Of a DNA stretch of 64,000 nt, positions 53,344 through 60,791 are shown one piece after another; the stretch's first letter is position 1, and each line of letters begins with the position of its first letter. The notes under the pieces are model-generated. The model did not search any database. It saw nothing but the letters and a program-made list of their open reading frames with translations, and was not told where the DNA came from. The stretch is from Neopararhizobium haloflavum. GTDB taxonomy: Bacteria > Pseudomonadota > Alphaproteobacteria > Rhizobiales > Rhizobiaceae. The stretch spans positions 248,001 to 312,000 of the forward strand of contig NZ_NWUC01000007.1 of assembly GCF_002750855.1 (NCBI RefSeq), written 5' to 3'. Both the position numbers and the translations under genes were made by a program.

Positions 53344-54018
53344 CTAAACGCCTTCGCATCCTTTGGAGCGCAGAATCTCGTCGACCCATGCCCGGTCCCA
53401 TCCAGCGCCGTTGATAGCGTCCTGAATGCCGCGCTCTTTCTCCTCTTGCGCACGTGACAGCGCCAGAACCGCTTCCGCCTCCTTGCGCGGAATGCAGACA
53501 ACACCGTCGAGGTCGCCGATGATGATGTCGCCGGGCTCGACCAGCATGCCGTCCAGCGAGATCGGCACATTCACTTCGCCCGGACCGTCCTTGTAGGGGC
53601 CGCGATGGCTCACGCCGGCGCCGTAGACCGGGAATGTGTCGGCACCGACGACATCCATGTCGCGCACTGCGCCATTGACGACGAAACCCACGGCACCGCG
53701 CGAGCGGGCGTGGCTTATGATCAATTCGCCGATGAGCGCATTGGTCAGATCCCCGCCGGCATCGACGACGATGACGTCGCCCTCGCGAATCATATCGGCA
53801 GCCTTGTGGATCATGAGATTGTCGCCCGGTCGCGTTTTGACAGTAACGGCGGTGCCGGCCATCACGCCACTCTTGTGCATGGGTCGCACCTTGGGCCCTG
53901 CCGCGACCATACGCGAAAGATTGTCGCTGATAATGGCGGTGGGAATTGCCGCGAAAGCCTCCACGAGAGATGGCTCGCTACGCTCATGTCCGTCCAAGAC
54001 ACGAAATCCAAGTGACAC
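53344..54018 (-). CDS. RraA-like protein, putative aldolase/decarboxylase (HMG/CHA aldolase family)
   Basis: A 224 aa protein of the RraA/HMG-aldolase family. Class II aldolase features are present: VVDAGGDLTNALIGELI, NGAVRDMD with the catalytic Arg and its Asp, and VEPGDIIIGDLDGVVCIP. Members cleave 4-hydroxy-4-methyl-2-oxoglutarate or related oxoacids to pyruvate and decarboxylate oxaloacetate; RraA itself inhibits RNase E, but the lyase residues seen here and the catabolic setting favour an enzyme. It is the first gene of the transporter operon, divergent from a LysR regulator. Confidence 0.85.
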   Translation of the reverse strand: MSLGFRVLDGHERSEPSLVEAFAAIPTAIISDNLSRMVAAGPKVRPMHKSGVMAGTAVTVKTRPGDNLMIHKAADMIREGDVIVVDAGGDLTNALIGELIISHARSRGAVGFVVNGAVRDMDVVGADTFPVYGAGVSHRGPYKDGPGEVNVPISLDGMLVEPGDIIIGDLDGVVCIPRKEAEAVLALSRAQEEKERGIQDAINGAGWDRAWVDEILRSKGCEGV

Positions 54019-54075
54019 GTCGAAAACCTCCCTGACAATGCGTTGAGGAAAAGCTCGCAGCTTGCGCTCATGCTG

Positions 54076-54092
54076 TCCAATAGATTATTGGA
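54076..54092. promoter_or_regulatory. Dyad TCCAAT-N5-ATTGGA in divergent promoter, candidate LysR site
   Basis: TCCAAT (54076-54081), AGATT, ATTGGA (54087-54092): a perfect 6-bp inverted repeat of 17 bp total, midway between the RraA-like start (54018) and the LysR start (54126). Size and position are typical of a LysR recognition dyad. Function inferred. Confidence 0.6.
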
Positions 54093-54125
54093 ACCATACT
54101 GATAACGATGAGGCATTAATCCATC

Positions 54126-55031
54126 GTGGAAACCCGTCTGCTGAAAAGCTTTGTCTGCCTCGCCGAGGAATTGCATTTTTCCAGGGCTGCAGAACGTCTC
54201 AACATCGCTCAACCAGCCTTGAGCCGGCAAATCAAACTGCTCGAGGAGCGGCTCGGCGTGATGCTTGTGCGCAGGACCAAGCGCAGTGTGGCACTGACGC
54301 CGGCAGGCATCATATTCAAGACCCGATGTCACCGTCTGCTCGATGAGCTTGAGGATGCCCGCCAGGAAGCGCAGCGGGTGGCAGCTGGGCAGGAGGGCCG
54401 ACTGGCGGTGAGCTTTCTGCACTCGTCGACCTACGGGATCATGCCTCATCTTCTACGCGCGTTCCGCACCGCTCATCCACGCGCGGTGCTCGAACTGTAC
54501 GAAATGACGATTACCGATCAGCTTCACGCGCTGCGGGAGGGCAAGGTCGATGTCGGGCTGATCCGCCCACCCGTGGCCGATGAGACGATCAGGACGCGCT
54601 TTCTTGGTGCGCAGCGCTTCATCATCGCGCTTCCCCAATCTCACCCGCTCGCAGGCAATACGAATCTGTCCTTGCACGCCTTGCGCAACGATCCGTTCAT
54701 CTCCTTCACGGAGCGGCACAGCCCGCTCTTTTATGCGCGGATCGTCGCCATGTGCGAGACAGCCGGTTTTGTGCCCCGTGTTGCCCAGCACGCAACCCAG
54801 ATTCACACGATCGTCGGCCTCGTCAGCGCGGGAATGGGCGTCTCGATCCTGCCGGAGGTCGCCAAGAACCTCAGCCTGTCCAACGTCTCGTTCGCCGAGA
54901 TTACCGACAAGCCACCATCGGTGGAAATGTGCCTTGGCTGGCGCAGCGACAACGCCTCCCCGATCCTCGATTCCTTCGTCGAGATCTGCACTGTTGTCGC
55001 CGCAGAGCAACTTGGTTCCGGGGGCGGCTGA
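54126..55031 (+). CDS. LysR family regulator of the TTT catabolic operon
   Basis: A 301 aa LysR protein: HTH in LHFSRAAERLNIAQPALSRQ, then an effector domain of the CatM/BenM-like type (VSFLHSSTYGIMPHLLRAF; ISFTERHSPLFY; LVSAGMGVSILPEV). GTG at 54126 is the start, with GAGG upstream. Divergent from the RraA-like gene with a 107-bp gap that holds a good dyad. It most likely activates the operon reading left in response to the transported acid. Confidence 0.9.
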   Translation: METRLLKSFVCLAEELHFSRAAERLNIAQPALSRQIKLLEERLGVMLVRRTKRSVALTPAGIIFKTRCHRLLDELEDARQEAQRVAAGQEGRLAVSFLHSSTYGIMPHLLRAFRTAHPRAVLELYEMTITDQLHALREGKVDVGLIRPPVADETIRTRFLGAQRFIIALPQSHPLAGNTNLSLHALRNDPFISFTERHSPLFYARIVAMCETAGFVPRVAQHATQIHTIVGLVSAGMGVSILPEVAKNLSLSNVSFAEITDKPPSVEMCLGWRSDNASPILDSFVEICTVVAAEQLGSGGG

Positions 55032-55061
55032 CGATCAGCGGGTGATATTGCACGGATGCCC

Positions 55062-55079
55062 GCCGCAGCGATCTGCGGC
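55062..55079. terminator. Hairpin between convergent genes
   Basis: GCCGCAG-CGAT-CTGCGGC, a perfect 7-bp stem with a 4-nt loop, lies in the 86-bp gap between the convergent LysR and DUF5996-GNAT genes. No clear T-run; likely a shared terminator. Confidence 0.55.
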
Positions 55080-55117
55080 AGACCGACGTTCTGCAGGAAG
55101 ACCCGTTTGAGGGCCAC

Positions 55118-56368
55118 TTAGGTCCGGCGCAACACGTCCTGCCATTCCGGTCGGCGGTCGATCTGTGCTTTGGCAAACGGACAGAGCGGGATGATCGAGA
55201 CCCCATCGCGCCGGGCATCTTCGATCGCCTGGCGAACCAGCCTCTCGCCGACCTTGCGGCCGCGCAGTGCCGACGGCACTTCGGTGTGATCGATGATGAT
55301 CAGCTTGTCGCCGGCGCGGCTGTAGGTCATCTCGGCCTCCACACCATCGACGACCACGAAGTAGCGTCCCTTCGATGCACCATCCTCGCGCTCGACAGTC
55401 GCATCGGCCGGAGACTGCGCGGCCTGAGAACGCGCGGCGTCCGGCGCGCGTGCCCGTCGCAGCCCCCCTTGTGCGCACTCCAGAAGATCACGGTCCCATC
55501 CGCCGAGGTCGGCCGCGGCCTCATAGGTAGAGACAAGGAAATTGATGAGCGCCGCTTCCGGGTCATCAGCCGACTGAACCGCATCATAGGGCAGCAGGAA
55601 CTCGCCCAGTTCCTCGTGCCAGAAGGCAGCATCAGGCTGGACCGTCGCGGCCCGATAACCGCCTGGCGCCGGATAGGCGTAGGCATAGAAGGCAGGATAG
55701 TCGATGCCGCCACCACCCGGCCAGAAGCCGGCCGACGACACCTCACGATCATAGGCCTCCTGCGCCACGACGTTTGGCAAGGACGGCACGCCTCCAGGAT
55801 GCAGCGGCGCGCGCCTGCCGGAAAAGCGCGTGACGGCAAGATCGAAACTGCCCCAGAAGAGGTGAACAGGACTGGATTTGCCCAGGAAGGACGTCCGAAA
55901 TCGGTTGAACATCCTGTCCACCGCCACCGCTGCCTTGTGAAAACGCTGGACCGCCACGCCGTCATACGGCCGGTCACGATGATCCTCCGAGAACGGAACG
56001 GGGTTGGGAATTTCGTTCGGATTGTCGTTGAATTGCGGCGTCCCGCCAAGGTCGGATACCAGTTTCACGAACTGGTCGCGGAATGCCGCCACCGTCGATG
56101 GACCCAGCCCAAAAGACACTTGGCGACCATTGCCGCAGCGGCCGACGACCCTGTGTGCTAGCAAATCGAAAACGATCTCGATGCCGGGACCATCGGGAAT
56201 TGGGGAGGATGTCAGCCCGATCGGCGTGACATAGAAAGTCGCGTGCCATGAGTGATTAAGCCACGGCGTATGCGCGAGACGGTATTTTCCGACGATCTGC
56301 AGATAAAGATGCAGTGCGGAGCAGGTCTCGCGCCAGCTGAGGTAATCGAGTTGCGGCCACGTGCTCAT
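55118..56368 (-). CDS. DUF5996 protein fused to a short GNAT (YjdJ-like) acetyltransferase domain
   Basis: A 416 aa protein. Residues ~1-300 are DUF5996 (WPQLDYLSWRETCSALHLYL, NHSWHATFYVTPIGLTSSPI, SFDLAVTRFSGRRAPLHPGG), function unknown. After a linker (~300-335), residues ~335-415 form a minimal N-acetyltransferase of the GCN5-related YjdJ type (EMTYSRAGDKLIIIDHTEVP, SALRGRKVGERLVRQAIEDA with the acetyl-CoA loop, IIPLCPFAKAQIDRRPEW). The ATG at 56368 has GGAGA upstream; ATG 56392 has no ribosome site. The two parts are usually separate proteins, so a joint task is suggested but not known. Confidence 0.82.
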   Translation of the reverse strand: MSTWPQLDYLSWRETCSALHLYLQIVGKYRLAHTPWLNHSWHATFYVTPIGLTSSPIPDGPGIEIVFDLLAHRVVGRCGNGRQVSFGLGPSTVAAFRDQFVKLVSDLGGTPQFNDNPNEIPNPVPFSEDHRDRPYDGVAVQRFHKAAVAVDRMFNRFRTSFLGKSSPVHLFWGSFDLAVTRFSGRRAPLHPGGVPSLPNVVAQEAYDREVSSAGFWPGGGGIDYPAFYAYAYPAPGGYRAATVQPDAAFWHEELGEFLLPYDAVQSADDPEAALINFLVSTYEAAADLGGWDRDLLECAQGGLRRARAPDAARSQAAQSPADATVEREDGASKGRYFVVVDGVEAEMTYSRAGDKLIIIDHTEVPSALRGRKVGERLVRQAIEDARRDGVSIIPLCPFAKAQIDRRPEWQDVLRRT

Positions 56369-56426
56369 TCCGCTGTCTCCGTTTTGCGTCATGTCCGGAA
56401 GAGGTTGGTGGGGTCTCTCCGCATTG

Positions 56427-57362
56427 TCAGGCCGGAAGCGGGATGTGCTCGTCCCGATCGTTCATCGGCAAATCGAAACGCCCCTCACCCCATCGCTCGG
56501 CGCGCCATTCGGCCTTGGCTTCTTCGATGCGATCTCTGGACGACGCCACGAAGTTCCACCAGATATAGCGCGGTCCCCCAAGCGTCGCACCGCCGAGGAT
56601 CATCAGCCGCGCACCTTGGTCTCCGGCTGCGACCGTGATCCTGTCTCCGGGGCGAAAGACCATCATCTGCGACGCCTCGAAAGTCTGACCTGCGACCGAA
56701 ATCGATCCTTCGACGATATAGATGCCGCGGTCCTCATGGTTGTCGGGCAGCGGTAGCCGGCAGCCCGCTTCAAGCCTCACATCAGCATAGAAGGTTTCAG
56801 AAAACATCGTGGCGGGGGCGTTCTTGCCGTAGGCCTCGCCAAGAATGAGCCGCACCGAGACGCCGTGATCCTCGATCAACGGCAGCGCCTCCTTGCCATG
56901 GTGCTCGAACATCGGCGCCATATCCTCATGGCGGTCGGGCAGCGCCAGCCATGTCTGGATCCCGAACAAGCTGTTAGGCCCTGTTCGAGCCGCCGCAGAC
57001 GTGCGCTCCGAATGGGTGACGCCTCGCCCGGCGACCATCCAGTTCAGCGCACCCGGGCGGATCAACTGGTCGGCGCCGGTGCTGTCGCGGTGATGAAAAT
57101 CTCCGCGGAAAAGATAGGTCACGGTGCCTAGACCGATATGCGGATGGGGTCTGACATCCACCCCCTGCCCGGTGAGCAACTCCGCCGGTCCGGCCTGATC
57201 GAAGAAGATGAACGGCCCGACCATCTGTCGCTTGGGCGCTGGAAGGGCGCGCCGAACCGAAAAGCCACCGAGGTCCCTGGCGCGCGGAACGATCAGCGTT
57301 TCGATCGCATCGATGCCGACCTCATCGGGACAGCCCGGTTCGACTGCGGGGTTCCAGCTCAT
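56427..57362 (-). CDS. Pirin family protein
   Basis: A 311 aa bicupin. The N-terminal pirin domain carries the metal-binding set HPHIGLGTVTYLF, with H in FHHRDS and E in VTHSERT, and a second cupin domain (VEGSISVAGQTFEASQMMVF) follows. Pirins are iron proteins, some with quercetinase activity or regulatory roles. The ATG at 57362 follows GGAAGGA and GAGGA. It is transcribed in the same direction as the LysR gene 140 bp upstream, a frequent pair, and could be its target. Confidence 0.9.
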   Translation of the reverse strand: MSWNPAVEPGCPDEVGIDAIETLIVPRARDLGGFSVRRALPAPKRQMVGPFIFFDQAGPAELLTGQGVDVRPHPHIGLGTVTYLFRGDFHHRDSTGADQLIRPGALNWMVAGRGVTHSERTSAAARTGPNSLFGIQTWLALPDRHEDMAPMFEHHGKEALPLIEDHGVSVRLILGEAYGKNAPATMFSETFYADVRLEAGCRLPLPDNHEDRGIYIVEGSISVAGQTFEASQMMVFRPGDRITVAAGDQGARLMILGGATLGGPRYIWWNFVASSRDRIEEAKAEWRAERWGEGRFDLPMNDRDEHIPLPA

Positions 57363-57502
57363 TCCTCGTATCCTTCCATAAGGCTCTGGCACCCTACCGG
57401 CTTTGCAAGGACGCCTCAGCAGTTCGCTTCAGGAGGCCGCGCGTGCCCATTCGCCTCGCGGATCGCCCCATGGCCAAAACTGGCAAATCGGCATCCGCCC
57501 CG

Positions 57503-58447
57503 CTAGTCCTTTGCGGCGCGGAACAGCGTCGCGGCATGAGGAACGCCAGGGCCCTGGCGACGCAGGCCCCAAAGCTGTGGATTGCGCTCGAAGCTCTCGA
57601 TCAGCATTTCCGTCAGAACGCGCACCTTGCGGGCGGGATGCTGACCCGGCGGGCGAATGACGTATATGCCTGCCGAAGGCGGCGGATAGCGCGTCATGAT
57701 CGCGACCAGCGCGCCGGAAGTCACATATTCATGGGTGATGCAGTCGGGGAGCCAGGCAATGCCCAGCCCTGCCACTGCAGCAGCGGCAAGCGCCGTGGCG
57801 TTGTCCGCCTTGAACCTACCCTGCGGCTGGACCGTGACGATCGTGTCTCCATCAAGAAATTGCCACGTCTCGGTTCCCTGCATCAGGGACTGGTGTTCGA
57901 CAATATGTGCCGGGGTCTGCGGAACGCCGTGCCTGTCGATATAGTCGGGACTTGCCAGCAGCGTCCCATAGATCGGACCGACACGCCTGGCGACCAAATT
58001 GGAATCTTGAAGATACCCAACCCGGATGGCGCAGTCGAAACCTTCCGCGATCAGATCGACGAAGCGATCGCTGTAGGCGGTATGTATCTGAAGTTGAGGA
58101 TGCTCCCCAGCCATCTGCGCCAGCACCGGCGCGAAATGGGTCGGTCCGAACGTGAGCGGCATGGCGACCCGCAACCGTCCGCGCAGATCGCCGGTTGGCA
58201 GGATGGATTCCCTTGCTGTGTCGATCTCGGCGCTGGCACGCGCTGCGTGCTCCCGAAAGGTCACGCCGGCTTCTGTCAGCGCGGAACCCCGGGTGGAACG
58301 TGCCACGAGTTGAGCGCCGAGCTCCGCTTCGATGCGTAAGAGCCGCCGGCTGACGATCGACTTGGACACACCGAGCCGACGCGCGGCGGCCGATACACCG
58401 CCCGCATCCGCCACAGCTACGAAGGTCTGCAGATCCTCGATATCCAA
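57503..58447 (-). CDS. LysR family regulator (CrgA/PecT-like group)
   Basis: A 314 aa LysR protein: HTH with GGVSAAARRLGVSKSIVSRR, and an effector domain of the group that often controls adjacent oxidoreductases and pirins (LRVAMPLTFGPTHFAPVLAQ; FDCAIRVGYLQDSNLVARRV). The start is TTG at 58447 with AGAGGAA eight nt upstream. It lies upstream of the pirin gene and downstream of the sigma-54 activator on the same strand. The region between it and the activator (58448-58613) shows no further gene. Confidence 0.88.
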   Translation of the reverse strand: MDIEDLQTFVAVADAGGVSAAARRLGVSKSIVSRRLLRIEAELGAQLVARSTRGSALTEAGVTFREHAARASAEIDTARESILPTGDLRGRLRVAMPLTFGPTHFAPVLAQMAGEHPQLQIHTAYSDRFVDLIAEGFDCAIRVGYLQDSNLVARRVGPIYGTLLASPDYIDRHGVPQTPAHIVEHQSLMQGTETWQFLDGDTIVTVQPQGRFKADNATALAAAAVAGLGIAWLPDCITHEYVTSGALVAIMTRYPPPSAGIYVIRPPGQHPARKVRVLTEMLIESFERNPQLWGLRRQGPGVPHAATLFRAAKD

Positions 58448-58613
58448 TCGACCGTTCCTCTTTTGGCAGCGCAGATGCCGAGACTATGGCACCGTCGTGC
58501 CGCAAATAGGAACAGCAAATCGAAATGCGCTTAGCCGAGTATCGGCCCCGGCGTCATTCGGCACCAAGCTTGAAGGCGGCGGGGCGGATGAGCGCGCCTA
58601 GCGCGGCTTTCCG

Positions 58614-60569
58614 TCAGAATCCTGCCTGATCAAGGCCGAGAGCCTTGATTTTGGAATAGAGAGTGGTCGGCTTCATCGCAAGAAGCGCCGCTGCCCCACC
58701 GAGCCCGGAGACACGCCCGTTCGCCGATTGCAGCGCGCGCTTGATGTTGGCGGCCTCTGCCTGCCGCATCTCGGCGGCGGTGAGGATATCGCCCGGTCCG
58801 TCGACAGGAGCGTCCCTTTGCTTATCGCCGACTGTTTTGCCGGGCGTCTCCACCTGACTCTTGAGATGGAACTCCATGCGGTCATTGCGAGCAAGGATGG
58901 CGGCGCGTTCGATGACGTTCTGCAGCTCCCGCGCGTTGCCCGGCCATGAATAGGCTTTCAACTCCTCGATGTTGGCGCGGGTGAGCAGCGGTTCGCGAAT
59001 GTTGAGACGGGCGCAGGCGATTTTCAGGAAATGCTGGGCAAGAAGCGGAATATCGTCCCGGCGCGCGCGCAGCGGCTGGCAATCGATGGGAAAGACGTTG
59101 AGCCGGAAGTAGAGGTCCTCCCGGAACCGCCCTTCGGCAGCCGCCGTCTTGAGGTCGCGATTGGTCGCAGCGATGAGCCGAATGTCGACCTCGCGGGTGC
59201 GCTCTTCGCCAATGCGCTCAAATCTCCGGTCCTGCAACACGCGAAGCAGCTTCGACTGGAGATCGAGTGGGATTTCGCCGACCTCATCGAGGAAGATCGT
59301 GCCGCCATCGGCAAGCTCGAAACGGCCGATTCTGTCGCGAACCGCCCCGGTGAAGGCACCTTTGACATGGCCAAAGAACTCGCTTTCGAAAAGATCGCGG
59401 GGAATGGCCGCGCAATTGACGCGGATGAGCGGACGGTCCCGGCGCTGAGATGCCTGATGGATCGCGCGCGCCACAAGCTCCTTGCCGGTGCCACTCTCGC
59501 CGGTGATCAGCACGTTGGCGTCGGTGGGCGCGACGAGGTCGATCTGCTGCAAGATCTTGTGGATCGGCTGCGTGTTTCCGATGATGTCGTAGTGATTGGC
59601 CTGCGTCAGGATCTCTTCCTGAAGATAGGCGTTCTCCATCTCCAGTCGCTCGCGCAGCCGCGCATTCTCCTCGAGCGTCGCCCGCAGTTTCTCCTCGTTG
59701 CGCTTGCGTTCGGAAATGTCACGGAAAACGATCACCGCGCCGATATGGGCGCCGTTGTCGCTGATCGGCGTTGAGGTGTATTCGACACGCACCGGTCGGC
59801 CGTCCTTGTGCCAGAACACTTCGTCGTCGACCGTGTTCACCGTGCCTTCGCGGAAGGCCTTGTAGATAGGACAATCGGCTGAATGGTAGTGGCTGCCGTC
59901 GGGATGCTTGTAGTGCACCATCCGGTGCATGTCCTGGCCCACCATTTCCTCGGCGCCATATCCCAGCATGGCTTCGGCGGCCGGGTTGGCGAATGTCGTG
60001 ACACCATCGGCATTGACGCCGTAGATGCCTTCGCCGGCGGCGGCCAGGATGAGCTGGTTCTCGCGCTCGATCTCGCGGAAGAAGCGCTCCGCGCGCCGCC
60101 ACTCCTCCAGTCCTTGGCGATGGTAGTTGTTGGCCTCTTCATCAATCGTCCGCCGGCGCCTGGCTTTCAGATCGCATATGCGCAGCAGGAGATACGCTCT
60201 GCTCCCGCGGCGAACCGAAAGCGCGCTATGCTCGACGTCGGACTTTCCATTGGCCTCCCCTTCCAGGGCGATATCGCGGCTGAAGGCATGCCCGCGCTCA
60301 AGCGCCTCCTCCGTCATCACATGCAATGCCGCAAGCGAACGCTGGTAGAGCCGCGTGACTTTTGTCTGCTTGAGCGTCGCGCAGTCCGTTCCGAATAGCG
60401 CAGCCGCAGCTGCATTCACGCGGATTATGCGATTTGTGGCGGGTTCAACCACCATCATGGCCTCGATGTCGCGATCGAACCCATCCGAAAGAACCTGGGA
60501 TAGATCGATCGTCTCTTTCCCGTCGGGTGACGGGTCGACCTGAGACGCTCGGATGTCGGCAAGCTCCAA
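58614..60569 (-). CDS. Sigma-54-dependent transcriptional activator with PAS domains
   Basis: A 651 aa bacterial enhancer-binding protein. Two PAS-like domains (about 30-150 and 165-290, the second with NPAAEAMLGYGAEEMVGQDM and a CPIYKAF motif) precede a coiled-coil linker and an AAA+ domain (~330-565) with Walker A GESGTGKE, GAFTGA (in FGHVKGAFTGAVRD) and Walker B GTIFLDEVGE. The C-terminal Fis-type HTH (IKRALQSANGRVSGLGGAAA) reads repeats. GAFTGA is intact, so it should drive sigma-54. The start is TTG at 60569 behind TGGAGGG. It is divergent from the ABC transporter, whose promoter has a perfect -24/-12 element. Confidence 0.94.
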   Translation of the reverse strand: MELADIRASQVDPSPDGKETIDLSQVLSDGFDRDIEAMMVVEPATNRIIRVNAAAAALFGTDCATLKQTKVTRLYQRSLAALHVMTEEALERGHAFSRDIALEGEANGKSDVEHSALSVRRGSRAYLLLRICDLKARRRRTIDEEANNYHRQGLEEWRRAERFFREIERENQLILAAAGEGIYGVNADGVTTFANPAAEAMLGYGAEEMVGQDMHRMVHYKHPDGSHYHSADCPIYKAFREGTVNTVDDEVFWHKDGRPVRVEYTSTPISDNGAHIGAVIVFRDISERKRNEEKLRATLEENARLRERLEMENAYLQEEILTQANHYDIIGNTQPIHKILQQIDLVAPTDANVLITGESGTGKELVARAIHQASQRRDRPLIRVNCAAIPRDLFESEFFGHVKGAFTGAVRDRIGRFELADGGTIFLDEVGEIPLDLQSKLLRVLQDRRFERIGEERTREVDIRLIAATNRDLKTAAAEGRFREDLYFRLNVFPIDCQPLRARRDDIPLLAQHFLKIACARLNIREPLLTRANIEELKAYSWPGNARELQNVIERAAILARNDRMEFHLKSQVETPGKTVGDKQRDAPVDGPGDILTAAEMRQAEAANIKRALQSANGRVSGLGGAAALLAMKPTTLYSKIKALGLDQAGF

Positions 60570-60584
60570 AGGCGAGGCCCTCCA

Positions 60585-60638
60585 TTACGAAAAATGATAA
60601 TCGGATTACGAGATCGTGTAAATTACGCATTTTCGTAA
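60585..60638. promoter_or_regulatory. TTACG repeats upstream of sigma-54 promoter, candidate enhancer site
   Basis: TTACG occurs at 60585, 60606 and 60623 on the plus strand, the last forming the dyad TTACG-CATTTT-CGTAA (60623-60638). The AT-rich block lies 68-120 bp upstream of the -24 element, where an activator of this type would bind. Assignment to the EBP at 58614 is inference. Confidence 0.55.
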
Positions 60639-60705
60639 ATTTATGCCTGTGCCGTGGTCGCTTCAATCGCAGCTTTTGAAGGCGTACGGCCCCTCCTCCC
60701 CCATT

Positions 60706-60721
60706 TGGCACACCCCTTGCT
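60706..60721 (+). promoter_or_regulatory. Sigma-54 (-24/-12) promoter of the ABC transporter
   Basis: TGGCAC-ACCCC-TTGCT matches the sigma-54 consensus TGGCAC-N5-TTGCW at every fixed position. It lies 71 nt before the SBP start and on the side of the divergent sigma-54 activator gene. Predicted transcription starts near 60732. Confidence 0.88.
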
Positions 60722-60791
60722 TCATGGTCTTCGACAACAAGCGCTCGACAACGAGGGCATGGATTGCGTCAGACAAAACAGGGGTCAGCAG

